Source: Diacronema lutheri (lineage: Eukaryota; Haptophyta; Pavlovophyceae; Pavlovales; Pavlovaceae). Taken from it: DNA of 64,000 nt. The notes beneath the pieces were generated by a model. It saw only the letters and a list, made by a program, of their open reading frames with translations. It was not told the origin of the DNA and made no database searches. Below are positions 53,458-63,093 of the stretch, piece by piece. Numbering within the stretch: position 1 is the first letter of the stretch; each line of letters begins with the position of its first letter. The stretch covers positions 1 to 64,000 of the forward strand of contig JAGTXO010000034.1 of the NCBI GenBank assembly GCA_019448385.1, in the 5' to 3' direction. A program made the position numbers and the translations under genes.

Positions 53458-55266
53458 CTGGGCATTGCTTAGGAGGGGGGAGGAGCGGGGGGTGGGGCTA
53501 AGGCCGGGGGAAGGGGGGGGGGGGGGGGGGGGGGGGGAGCGCAAGGGGAGAAGGGGAGGGGAGGAGGCGGAGGTGGGGGCTCGGCCGACATCCCGCAGCG
53601 CGAGGGCGGGCTCGCGGGTGGGGGCGAGCAGCGGCGCGGCGTCGCGCGGTGCACTGGCGCCACGCCGCGCAGCGCGCAATGTGGGAAGGCGAGCGATGGG
53701 GGGCGCGGCCGCCAGCGTGTCCACGCGGCGCGGCGCGGCGCGGCGCGCTCGGTGGGCAGCGCGGCGTGGCGTGACGTGACGTGGCGATCACCTGCGCGTA
53801 GATGCACGTGCTGAAGGCGAAACCGTCCCACACGGCAAAGACACCACGCTGCCGCCCGTCCCACAGGCACGCCGTCACCGCGCCGTTGCCCGCGAGCGGC
53901 ACGCGGCACGCCGTCTCGCTGACTGGGTCATACACGAATGCGCTGTTCGTCGCGTCGACGAAGAGCGCGCGCGTGCCGAGCGCGTTCGGGAAGAGCGAGA
54001 CGATGGGCGTGGCGTGCCTGTGCTCCGAGACAGCCGTCCAGTCCGCGAGCGAGAAGACGTGCAGCGTGCCGCGCCGCGTCGCGTACAGCAGCAACTCGGG
54101 CGTGAGGCCGATGGCCGTCACGTCGCGCACCTCGCCGTCGGGCAGCCGGCCCGACGCGCCGCCGCCGCCGCCGCCGCCGCCGACCCCACCGCCGCCGGCG
54201 CCAGCGACGGCGGCGGCGGCAGCGGCGGCGTCGGGCAGCGCATCGACGTGCACGCTGCCCTCGGAGAGCAGCGCGACGTGCGTAGCACTCAGCCGCACGG
54301 CGTCGACGGAGCCCGCGCAGTCCTTGCGCAGCACGACCGCGCCGCTCTCGAGCGCGTGGACGAGCACGGCGTTGTTCATACCGACGGCGAGGTGCGCGGG
54401 GCCGAGGGCGAGAAGCGAGGGCTCGAGCGAGATGCGCACGGTGAGGGGCAGGACGGGCGCGCCGCGCGCGGGCGCGTGGCCGGGCGCGCCGACGACGGCC
54501 ACCTCCTGCAGCGAGGCGAGGGAGGCGTAGGCGAGGCCCGAGGAGGCGGCGAGGCACGGCAGCGACGCGAGGAAGGTGTGCAGGTTGCCACTGTCCGCGC
54601 TCACTGTGAGCATCGTGCCTACGGAAGAGGGGGGGGGGGGGGGGGGGGGGGGGGGGAGGGGGGGGAAGGGAAAAGGATGGGAGGTTTCAGATACGCGATG
54701 GGCGGAGGAGAAGTGGGGGGTGAAAGGGGGGAGGGTGGAAAAGGGGAAAAAGAGGAAGGGCTCGGGTGGCAAGGGGGCGCGCTGCGGCTGGTGGAGCGCC
54801 CGCCCGCAAGCGGCGCGTGCGATGGGCAACACAGCCGCAGCGCGCACGCCGCCAAAGGCCGCGCCCCGCCGCGCCGCGCGCGGCCGCGCGCCAGATGCGG
54901 CGCGCACCGTCGTTGCTCCAGCCGATCGCCGTGAGCTCGCCAGGCTCGTCGGGCAGCGCGGCGTACTCGCGCTGCAGCTCGGACCAGGCGGAGGTGACCA
55001 GCTCGCAGAGCATCACCTCGCGCGCGGTGCATGTCGCGACGCTGGGGGTGGGTGAGAGGATTGGGTGAGGGTTAAGGGGTTAAGGGGTTAAGGGGTTAAG
55101 GGGTAAAGGGGTAAAGGGGTAAAGGGGTAAAGGGGTAGGGTTTCAGGCACAATTAAATCATGCGCAGGTGGAAAGAAGGTGGACGGAGGGCGCGCAGGGT
55201 GAGCGCAGTGAATGGGGCAAGTGCCTCATGCAGCCGTGCCGCGTGGACTCGCAACAAAAACGGTTT

Positions 55267-55310
<44 letters not shown>

Positions 55311-55847
55311 ACTTCAGGTGAGGGGAATGGTGTAGAAATAGATACGGCATGGGGTGATTGGTTGAGGGAGGAGGGGGTGGAAGGATCAGTGCCGCCACAC
55401 CGGTTGATGGACGGCGCGAGCGCGAGGTCGACGAGCCGCGCCTGGTGCGCTCGGACGGCGACCTGCGCGGCAGAGAGGAGGCGGGGCGAGTGGCGCCGCG
55501 TGTGTGTGTGGGGGGGGGGGGGGGAAGGGGGCTTTGCACGGCGGCACACGCGGGCATGCGGGCGCGCAGCAGCGTTGCCGCATTGCCCCCCCCCCCCCCC
55601 CCTCCCTTGCCCTCCTTCTCCCCCTCATCCGTTTTCAAAATGAGGCGCGGCCCACCTTCTCCTCGCCCACCTCCGCCGCGTTGGTCGAGACAACAACGAC
55701 CCAGCCCGTTTCAAAACCGATCAGCAGGTGCACGGCCTGGAACCAGCGGTACGTGGCGATCGCGCCGTACTTGGCCTGGAAGGCGAGCTCGATTGGGTTG
55801 GACGGGTCCTCCACGTCGTAGAGCAGTAACGTCTGCGCTCGTGCAAA

Positions 55848-55886
<39 letters not shown>

Positions 55887-57120
55887 AGGGAGGGGGTCAG
55901 AAAGGGTGGACGAATAAAAGGCGGTCATGGGGCGAATGGGGTGGTCGAAGGGGGGTGAGGCACATGCGCGACGTGCGCGCCTCAGGCTGTGTGAGAAGGA
56001 GTGACGATAGGGCAGAGGCGAGGGCCCTGAGGGCCGCCATTTCTGTCTCTCCGCCCACCACACACCCCACCCGCGCGCGTGACGCACCTTCTTGTTCATC
56101 ACCGCCGCGACGAGCGTCTTCTCACCATCGCCGAGCCTGCGCGCGTCGAGCCGGTCCGTACGCGTCGCGGAGAATCGCATCTGCGCGGGCTCTGACTTGA
56201 GCATCGTCTGGGACAGCGTGTCACCGTCACCGTTCGAGATGGTCACCTGCGCATTTGGGGTGGGGGGGGGGGGGGGGGGGGTTGGCAGCCGCGCGCGGCG
56301 GCGGGCGCCACGCGATGGCCCAATGGCGGCCCCAATGGCGGCCCCAATGGCGGCCCCAATGGCGGCCCCAATGGCGGCCCCAATGGCGGCCCCAATGGCG
56401 GCCCCAATGGCGGCCCCGCGGCCCCAATGGCGGCCCCCATGGCGGCCCCAATGGCGGCCCCAATGGCGGCCCCAATGGCGGCCCCAATGGCGGCCCCAGT
56501 GGCGGCCGTGCAGGCGGGGCTGGCGCAACCGCCGCGTCGCTCGCCGCGCCGCTCGCCCCTTGGGGCCGCCTTCGCGTTGCGCCCGGCACCGCGCGCCGCT
56601 TTCGCGCCGCGCGCGCGGAGACGGCGCGCGGCTGGGCCGCCCGGCGCTGCGCTCGGCACGCGCAGCGCGGCGTCCGGCGCGGCGCGCGCCTGCTTGTCCT
56701 CCGATGCGAGGGCGAGCTTGTTGTCCGCGTTCCACGCGCCGCACGTGATGCGCTTCACGTGCTTACCCAATATGGGTACCTTCTTGAGTGTGCGTCTGTT
56801 ATACAGGAGCAGACTGCCCTTTGCCGTGCCCACTGCCAGCTGCGCGAGCGGGGCGGGAAGCGAGGACGCACGGGCGGGGACGGCGCGCAGGGCGGTGGGC
56901 GGTGATGGGCGCGGCGCGGCGCGGCGCGGCGCGTTGACGCTGCGCGAGGGGCCGCCGCGCCGCGCGGTGCACGCGGGGCGAGGGCGCAATGCGCGTGGCG
57001 ATGCGAAAGCAGTGGCAGCGCCGTGTCCCGAGCGCAGCCTACGCGCCAGCTCGCCTGCGCCGTGCCCCGAGCGACCGGATTGGCCTGCGCTGCTCGAAGC
57101 TGACTGTGCCCACACAACAA

Positions 57121-57156
<36 letters not shown>

Positions 57157-58001
57157 GCCCTCCCCCACCCACCCACCCACCCACTCACCCAAACACGGCG
57201 CACGCGCGTGTGGCCGCGCCGCGCTGCCAGCCCGCGCGCACGGCACGCCGCCGACGTGGCGGAGGCCCCGCCCCGCCAGCCAGAGAGCGCCCGCGCGCGC
57301 GCGCCCGCCAGCCGCGCAGCCGCCGCGGCTCACTATCCCGGCCGCACGGCCGCCACGGCGCGCGGCCCCTACGGATCGCGCGAGCGCGCGCCGCGTCCGC
57401 CTTCCCACCCACCCCAACCGCCGCCGCGGCGATCGCGCTCGGCGCGCAGACCTGCGGCCCGGTAAGCGACCATTTTAAAAAGGTGAGATCCTTGAGGCTC
57501 GTGTCGAGGTGGCTCGTCTTGTGCTGGTGCGCGTCCCACAGCGGGACGATGGCCGAGTCGCGCTGCAGCACCGCAAGCACCTCGCCGTCCTTGTCCCAGT
57601 CCAGCGCGAGGCACTGCCTGCGCGGCGCGCGGCGCGAGGCGCGGCCGAGCGGCGCGGCGTCGGCGCTCGAGCCGAGCGCACGGCGTCGGCGCGTGCCGCG
57701 CGGCGGCGCGCACGCCGTCTGCCGCCACGCGCGTACGCGCGCGCGCGTGACGCATGTCCATGGCGTGCCCGTGCGCGCCGCCCGCTCTCCTCCCCAGGCT
57801 CGCGCGCACGCACCCCTGCAGCGGGATCTCGGCGACGGCCTCGCCCTGCCGGTTGGACACGTTGACGATGCGGCTCGTGCCGGCGCACGCGAGGTAGCTG
57901 CCATCGGGGTGCCAGGCGAAGAGGACAGGGCCGGGCCCGTTGAGCTCCTTCGCCACCGTGAACACCTTCTTCAGCTCGATCGCCTTGTTCGCCGTCGTCA
58001 T
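43006..58001 (-). CDS. IFT144: Intraflagellar transport protein IFT144 (WDR19), 19 exons
   Basis: Core subunit of IFT-A, the retrograde ciliary transport and membrane-protein entry complex. Exons (high to low): 58001-57814, 57617-57452, 56839-56690, 56246-56088, 55832-55656, 55462-55401, 55041-54908, 54618-53792, 53359-53072, 52871-52701, 52421-51930, 51668-51614, 51336-51186, 50943-50652, 50359-50207, 49993-49943, 49609-49571, 49354-49239, 43588-43006. They join in phase to 1,417 residues (human about 1,342). Matches to remembered WDR19 run throughout: [109 protein letters not shown]-terminal WD40 propellers are followed by TPR-like helices and a C-terminal zinc ribbon ([16 protein letters not shown]). 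The first Cys pair of the ribbon known from human is absent here. Introns 3, 9 and 11 use GC donors. Intron 18 is 5.65 kb. Start ATG 58,001 gives [14 protein letters not shown]. Confidence 0.95.
43624..49115. repeat. 33-bp minisatellite of about 166 units filling intron 18 of IFT144
   Basis: Unit GTGGGTGGGCGGGGAAGGAA continuing GGGAAGCGGTGCA (plus strand), 33 bp. Variants: GGGGCA for GGTGCA, GTGCAA for GTGCAG, GGGCGGGGTGCA endings, and GGGAAAGG starts. Length irregularities occur near 45,365, 45,440 and 46,263. On the sense (minus) strand the array is strongly pyrimidine-rich. Exon 18 (ends 49,239) and exon 19 (starts 43,588) flank it and rejoin in phase as LLHSYVLVKT, so the array is intronic. 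A variant block at 45,541-45,770 recurs at 47,421-47,650. Confidence 0.97.
50384..50645. repeat. G run and C runs of IFT144 intron 14
   Basis: Pure G at 50,384-50,401; pure C at 50,571-50,587 and 50,612-50,645. In the sense direction the G runs begin 7 nt after the donor and the C run lies 25 nt before the acceptor. Confidence 0.9.
50947..51075. repeat. GGGC(G/T)-type short tandem repeat in IFT144 intron 13
   Basis: Imperfect GGGCGGGC repeats with interspersed GGAC/GGTG, directly upstream (sense) of exon 14. Confidence 0.8.
51684..51785. repeat. GGTG tetranucleotide repeat in IFT144 intron 11
   Basis: Long (GGTG)n interrupted by GAAT at regular intervals, between exons 11 and 12. Confidence 0.85.
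53420..53537. repeat. Two long G runs in IFT144 intron 8
   Basis: Pure G at 53,420-53,457 (38 nt) and 53,513-53,537 (25 nt); on the sense strand these are C runs upstream of exon 9. Confidence 0.9.
55060..55140. repeat. GGGGTTAA / GGGGTAAA tandem repeat in IFT144 intron 6
   Basis: About five GGGGTTAA units grading into about five GGGGTAAA units, directly beside exon 7. Telomere-like in look, but not the TTAGGG repeat known for haptophytes. Confidence 0.85.
55269..55307. repeat. 39-nt G run in IFT144 intron 6
   Basis: Pure G on the plus strand, pure C in the transcript. Confidence 0.9.
55510..55602. repeat. G run and C run of IFT144 intron 5
   Basis: G at 55,510-55,524 and C at 55,586-55,602. 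In the transcript, a G run on the donor side and a C run on the acceptor side of a 193-nt intron. Confidence 0.85.
55848..55885. repeat. 38-nt G run in IFT144 intron 4
   Basis: In the transcript this is a C run ending about 16 nt before exon 5, where a polypyrimidine tract is expected. Confidence 0.9.
56322..56508. repeat. 12-bp tandem repeat (GGCGGCCCCAAT) in IFT144 intron 3
   Basis: About fifteen units with one irregularity near 56,415-56,430; flanked on the acceptor side by a G run (56,262-56,281). Being a multiple of three it also opens long frames on both strands. Confidence 0.92.
57122..57154. repeat. 33-nt C run in IFT144 intron 2
   Basis: Pure C on the plus strand (G in the transcript), followed by a CCCA repeat to about 57,190. 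Confidence 0.9.
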
Positions 58002-58364
58002 CGCCGCGCCACCGCTGGCGGCCCCCTTTTCAACGGTCGCACGATGGCGGCAGCATGACGGCGATGGCGGGCCTTTTCGAATCCCTTTTTGGAAAAGCGT
58101 CAACAACGTCGTCACGATTGTGATCAGTGTTTTGGGCCCCCGGGGAGCCGGGAGGATTGATGAGACCGAGGCGCCGCGACCCAAGCCGCGGCCGGCCGCA
58201 GCCGCTGCCTGCCAGCGCCCGTCTCAGAGCGCCCACCGCCGCGACGCGCCGCTCGCCGCGGCCGCCGGGCCAACGCCCCCACCGGGCGCCCTCACTAGCG
58301 CCGGCGCACCGCGCCGCCCCGCGTTCCAATCACATCGCATTCGTTCCGAGGCAGGGTGCGCCGC
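58002..58364. promoter_or_regulatory. Intergenic region upstream of IFT144 and downstream of PsbQ
   Basis: 363 bp holding the IFT144 promoter and the 3' end of the PsbQ gene, both minus-strand. It is GC-rich with no TATA-like or clear polyadenylation motif. Confidence 0.5.
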
Positions 58365-59232
58365 CTAGGCGACGTACTCCTTCCACTTGCTCAGGCTCTT
58401 CTTGGCCGTGGTGACCGCCTCGAGTGCGCCCTCCTTGTCCTTCTGCGACATGGCAAAGTCGATCGCCTGCGCAAGGGCGGGCGGCGAGGCGAGGCGAAAG
58501 GTCCATGCGGGTACGTCAGCGCGATGTCGCGCCCCTTGCGCACGGGCGCGATCGCGCGCAACCGCCGGTCGCCGCCGCCGGTGCGCGCGCACCTCCACAT
58601 CGCGGATGAACTTCTTGTAGAGCGACGTGGCCTTGGTCAGCTTGTCCTTGCTGAGCCCCTTGTTGGTCTGCACCATGGAGGCGCGCATCTCGTACACGTA
58701 GGAGCGCATCTGCCCGCGGCCGAGGGCCCACTTGCCCTTGTTAATGTACTTGGGCACCTGGGGAGGGGGGGGGGGGGGGGGGGTTGGGCGCACGGCGCGG
58801 GCGGGCAAAGCTCAGCGCCTCCACGCGAGACGAGCCGGCACCGCAGCACGAGCGCGTCGCCTGCACGCCTCACACGCACGCGAGCAGGCGGCCGTTACGG
58901 CTGCACCGCGCGCGCCTCGCCGCCCCACGGACGGGCGGCGGCGCCAATCGCCCTAGACCCGCCGCGTATGCCATTGCAACCTCGCCACCGGCTGCGCGGC
59001 GGCGCATGCCACGCGGCGTGCGCCGCCGCGCGCGAGGCGTAGCGGCGGCGGCCGCGCCCGCCGCGCGTCCACGCCGGCCGGGCGAGGCGCGCGGCCGGCC
59101 GGCGAACGGTGCGCGTGTGCGGGCAGCGGGTGCCACGACGCCAGCCGTCGCGCGCGCACGCCACGGTGCCGGCCGACACGCAGCGCTGGATGCCTCGCCC
59201 GAGAGCCGAGCCCAGCTCAGCCCCCCCCCCCC

Positions 59233-59272
<40 letters not shown>

Positions 59273-60038
59273 TTCCTTCCTTCCCTCCCGCCGCTCCACT
59301 CCCGCGCCGGCGTGCGTGGCTCGCGGCGCGCACCTCCTCGCCGATGCGCTTCTCGCTCTCCGCAAACTTCTTCGCCAGGTTGGCGTACTTCTCCTTGGAC
59401 GCGAGCGTGTCGCCGCGCTTGCCGATCTGAGTGTCGATCTCAAAGGGCTCGGAGACAGTCACCTTGCTCGGGTCGAGCTTGATGCCGAAGAAGGCCTGGT
59501 TGGCGCCCTGCCCGGCCTTGGCCGACGCCTGCTCCGCCGCGAAGACCAGACCACTCACCGCTGCGACCGAGCGCACGAGCACCTCTCGGCTGCGCGCGCG
59601 CGCGCCCACGCCGCGCGGCGCGGCACGGTGCGGCACGGCGGCGGGGGGGCGGGGCGCGTGCCAGCCGTGCCGCGGGAGGGGGGGGGGGGGAACGAGAGAC
59701 CAGGATGAGCAGCGGACGCAGCGTGGCGATGACGAGCCTACACACGCGCGCCAAGCCACGCGCGGTAGTCGCGCGGCCGTCGCCCGCCCCCGCGCGCGGC
59801 CGTCGCCCGCCCGCGAGGAGCACGACGGCCGGCGCGCGGCGGCCGCGGCGGCCGGCGCCTCGCCGCGCGCCAGCGCGCCTCGCAGCGCGGCCACGGCGCG
59901 ACGAGCACACGGTGCGCTGGCTGAGCGCGGCACGCACCGCGTGTTCGCCGCGTCGGACATTTGCACCGCCGAACGCGACACGCGGCTCGGCGCGGCCGAG
60001 CCGGAGAAGGCCAACGCAGCGGTCACGAGCGAGAGCAT
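58365..60038 (-). CDS. PSBQ: PsbQ-type photosystem II extrinsic protein precursor, 4 exons
   Basis: Exons 60,038-59,938, 59,589-59,334, 58,757-58,593 and 58,466-58,365 join in phase to 207 residues. The N-terminus is a layered leader: hydrophobic signal MLSLVTAALAFSGSAAP (secretory-type with an Ala-Phe plastid-entry context as in red-lineage secondary plastids), then a transit-like Ser/Arg-rich stretch. Next comes a twin-arginine thylakoid signal RREVLVRSVAAVSGLVFA ending A-S-A before KAGQG. The mature part has the PsbQ four-helix pattern, with VPKYINKGKWALGRGQMRSY matching the Y-I-x-x-x-x-W...R block and helical YKKFIRDVEAIDFAMSQ at the end. PsbQ stabilises the oxygen-evolving manganese cluster in the lumen. 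Introns are GT-AG. Intron 2 has long C and G runs. Divergent from the neighbouring membrane-protein gene. Confidence 0.85.
58765..59272. repeat. G run and 51-nt C run of PsbQ intron 2
   Basis: G at 58,765-58,783; C at 59,221-59,272 with a single T. In the transcript the G run is donor-side and the C run immediately precedes the acceptor. Confidence 0.9.
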
Positions 60039-60489
60039 GGCGTGGCGTGAATTGTAAACGCCGCGTGTTAATTTAGAATCCGGACAGAGGGACAGGGTCC
60101 GGGTGTAGGCCATTCCGGTTCGTTGAGGCATGGATGGAGGACGTAACGTCCCGTGTCGCTCACTCAGTCACCCTCCAACCGCGTGTTGTCGCGTGTTGTC
60201 GCGCCCCACGGCAGCGCGGTGCCGTGAATCAGCTTGGGCCTGGCGTGGAGCGCACGCATCGTTTCGCACGCCACGACGAGCGCGCCGCACGCCCGTCGGT
60301 CGGCGCTGTCGCACACGGAGAGGCGGAGATTCGCAGACCGCACTGGGAGCATAGAGAATCCGTATGCGAATTTCGCATCCCTGAAATGTATTGGGATACA
60401 TTCTGGCTCTAATTGTACCAGTAGTTCCAAGTTTGCTTCGGCGTTCAGTTTGTTCCGCCGAGGTGCTCCTTCGCCGGCCTGGCCGCGGC
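60039..60489. promoter_or_regulatory. Divergent promoter region between PsbQ and the six-helix membrane protein
   Basis: 450 bp between two divergently transcribed ATGs. AT-richer patches occur at 60,052-60,085 (TGTTAATTTAGAA) and 60,355-60,440 (TATGCGAATTTCGCAT palindrome-like, then TGTATTGGGATACATT). No canonical TATA box is identified. A shared bidirectional promoter is inference from geometry. Confidence 0.5.
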
Positions 60490-61300
60490 ATGTGGAAGCA
60501 AGCAGACGCCGCCAAGGGCGCCGGCAGGCTCGAGATCATTCTTCGGTGCGCGCGGTCGACGCGCAGGCGACACGCGCGCGCGCGCAGCGCGACCACCGTG
60601 CGCGAGCTCGCCGCGTGCGCGCGCGCCGCTTCATCTGCCGCGCCGGCCGCGCGCGCCGGCGCGCAGCGGCAACCTGACGCCGTGGTGGGCGCTGGGCTCC
60701 CTGTACACGGTCGTGTTCCTGTTCCAGCTCGGCGCGCCACGCATCTTCACTGACTCGCCCACGATGGGCTTCCACATCGTGATGGCGATCGCGTTCGTGC
60801 TGCTGTGTGCGTGGAACCTCTTCCACACGCCCGACCAGGGCGAGCGGTTCCGCGCACTGCACGTGCGGGTTGGCTGGCTCGCCATCCTTACCGGCTTCGC
60901 GTCGGTGTTCAGCGGCTTCGCCTACGTTTTGACCGGCGAGAGCACGCTACCGATCGACGCGCAGGCCTTCATGATGTCGATCGGCACCATCCAGGCGGTG
61001 CTGCAGTCCCTCGGCCTGTGGTACGTGCGCGGCAGGCGGTGGATCAAGCTGCACATGGCCATGATGACCTATCTTTTCTACACGTCGGGCGTGCTCATCG
61101 CAATCAATTGGATCCCGAAGATGACGACCGGCCGGCCTCTTCAAGGCTCGTGGCAGACAGTGTGGATGTTCGTCAGCATGCTCATCGGCCTTGTCGTCGC
61201 AAACATCGCCGTCAAGTACAATCGAAAGCACATGGACTTTGACAGCGACAAGTGGGCGCGCATGGCACTGAGCGAGGGTGGCCTGACCCTGAGGGCGTGA
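60490..61300 (+). CDS. Six-helix membrane protein, DUF2306-like
   Basis: Exons 60,490-60,545 and 60,667-61,300 join as LRGNLTPWWALGSLY to give 229 residues. Six hydrophobic helices are visible: WWALGSLYTVVFLFQL, FHIVMAIAFVLLCAWN, VGWLAILTGFASVFSGFAYV, FMMSIGTIQAVLQSLGL, HMAMMTYLFYTSGVLIAI and VWMFVSMLIGLVVANIAV. Histidines stand at the helix edges (GFHIV, LFHTP, ALHVRVGW, KLHMAMM), the arrangement of DUF2306 and cytochrome-b561-like proteins, suggesting haem or quinone chemistry, but that is inference. The GT-AG intron is 121 nt. The second exon's first internal ATG (60,713) would cut helix 1, so the two-exon start is preferred. Confidence 0.7.
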
Positions 61301-61760
61301 GTCCGACACGCGCCGCACGTGTCGCGCGAGCGACAGCGCCGAGAGCTTGAGTCGGCACCGCACGGATGCGCGAGCGCCGTCGCGCGGCCTGCTCCGCCGC
61401 CAAGCGCGCGCGCGCCGGCGGTCATGATTTTGTCATCGTGTTCCCCCCCCCCCCCGGGGGCCCCGCCCCATTTGAAAATTCCGCGGCGTGTGTACACGCC
61501 GTGCCCATTCGGAGAAGTTCGTCGGACTTTTGCGTGTCGGAGGGGCGGCACCGGCCGCTGCCGGCTGACAGCCTTTCTGACTTTTCGGTTGCCGCGCCTG
61601 CTCACTGCTCAGCGCGCGCAGCGTTCGTCGAGACTGGGTGACTGCCAACTGGTGACGTGGACCGGAATGGTGACGAGTGACGACGCGCCTTTGGAATGAA
61701 ATTCCGCGCCGGTTTCAAACGCGCGCAGTCGACTGCCCTCCAGACGTTCCAGACTCCAAA
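61301..61760. other. Intergenic region upstream of the DnaJ gene
   Basis: Contains a short C run (61,443-61,456). No gene is seen. The DnaJ promoter should be here; the 60 bp before the ATG include CCAGACTCCAAA. Confidence 0.5.
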
Positions 61761-62876
61761 ATGCCAGTCGACCTGAAGCACTACCGCGAGCTGGGCGTCG
61801 CGCCGGACGCGAGCGAGGATGCGATCAAGAAGGCGTACAGGAAGCTCGCGCTGCAGCACCACCCGGATAAGGGTGGTGACCCCGAAAAGTTCAAGGCGAT
61901 CAGCACCGCGTTCGCCGTCCTCTCCGACCCGGAGAAGCGCGCGGCGTACGACCGGTACGGCGAGGGCGGCGCGCCGCCTGGCTTTGGCGGCGGCGGGATG
62001 CCGGGCGGTGGCGGGCGCGGCGGGATGCCGGGCTTCACATTTGCCTCGGGCGGCGCCGACATCGACCCGCACGAGATCTTTGCCGCCTTCTTTGGCAGCG
62101 GCGCGGGCGGGCTCGGCGGCGGGCTCGGCGGCGGCCGCGGCGGCGGCGGCTTCCGACGGGCGGGCGGGCGCGCATTCGGCGGCGGGATGGGCGGGATGGG
62201 CGGCTTGGGTGGGATGGGCGGGATGGGCGGGATGGGTGGCTCCCCCTTCTTTGAGATGCCCGGCTTCGACACGAGCTCCGACTCGGAGTCGCCGCACGCC
62301 GGCGGCCACGGCCGTGCGCACGGCCACGGCACGCCCAAGCCGCCGCCGGTGACGCGCGAGCTGCAGCTGACGCTCGAGGAGCTGTACGCGGGCGTGACGA
62401 AGCGGCTGCGCGTCACCCGCCGCGTGCGCGGCCAGGCCGAGAGCAAGGTGCTCGAGATCGAGGCCAAGCCGGGCTGGAAGGCGGGCACCAAGGTGACGTT
62501 TGCCGGCGAGGGCGACGACGGCGGCGACCTCGTCTTCGTCATCGGCGAGAAGGCGCACGCGCGCTTCCGCCGCGCGGGTGACGACCTGGAGGTGCACGCC
62601 GCCTGCGCCCTCGCCGACCTCCTCCGCGGCAAGGCCGTCGACGTGCCGCACCTCGACCCGGCCGTCCCGCCCGCGACCGTTCGGCTCGACGCGCTCGCGC
62701 CCGACCAGAACGGGCGGCTGTGCGTGCGCGTGGTCGGGCGCGGCATGCCGCTCTCCTCCGCCAAGCGCGAGCGCGGCGGCGGCCGCGCGTTTGGCGACCT
62801 CCTCGTCGTCGCGCACGTCGACTGCGCGCTGCCCGCCGCGCAGCGCGACGCGGTGCGCGCGGCGCTCGGCGCGTGA
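61761..62876 (+). CDS. DnaJ/Hsp40 class B co-chaperone (DNAJB1/Sis1-type)
   Basis: Single-exon gene of 371 residues from ATG 61,761. J domain at residues 6-70 ([20 protein letters not shown]), with the H-P-D motif at 34-36 that stimulates Hsp70 ATPase. A long Gly/Phe/Met-rich region follows at about 72-200, including GGMGG repeats. The C-terminal substrate-binding domains are at about 212-371 ([37 protein letters not shown]), typical of DNAJB1/Sis1. There is no CxxCxGxG zinc-finger region, hence class B. An in-frame upstream ATG at 61,677 exists, but the J domain normally starts within a few residues of Met, so 61,761 is chosen. Likely cytosolic or nuclear. Confidence 0.93.
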   Translation: MPVDLKHYRELGVAPDASEDAIKKAYRKLALQHHPDKGGDPEKFKAISTAFAVLSDPEKRAAYDRYGEGGAPPGFGGGGMPGGGGRGGMPGFTFASGGADIDPHEIFAAFFGSGAGGLGGGLGGGRGGGGFRRAGGRAFGGGMGGMGGLGGMGGMGGMGGSPFFEMPGFDTSSDSESPHAGGHGRAHGHGTPKPPPVTRELQLTLEELYAGVTKRLRVTRRVRGQAESKVLEIEAKPGWKAGTKVTFAGEGDDGGDLVFVIGEKAHARFRRAGDDLEVHAACALADLLRGKAVDVPHLDPAVPPATVRLDALAPDQNGRLCVRVVGRGMPLSSAKRERGGGRAFGDLLVVAHVDCALPAAQRDAVRAALGA

Positions 62877-63093
62877 CGCCGCGCGGCGGCGGCGGCGCGC
62901 CATGTCGGGCCTGTACCATGGGGTGGCCGGCGGCCCCCACCCGAGTGACGCGTTCACATTCCGACAGCCATCTGATCTGACTTAGTATCTGACTCACTCA
63001 CACCCTCTGACGCTGAACTGACTGCCCTTTTCAAATGCGAGCACCTTGTTCGGACGCCATCGCTTGGTCGGCCGGGGCCGGCGCTCGGCGCCG
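62877..63093. other. Intergenic region between DnaJ and the partial glycosyltransferase-like gene
   Basis: Contains repeated TCTGACT/ATCTGAC motifs (62,967-63,010). No gene is seen. Confidence 0.5.

Noticed and set aside
60713-61300. Internal ATG at 60,713 as start of the six-helix membrane protein
   Set aside because: It would cut the first hydrophobic helix; an upstream exon (60,490-60,545) joins in phase and restores it.
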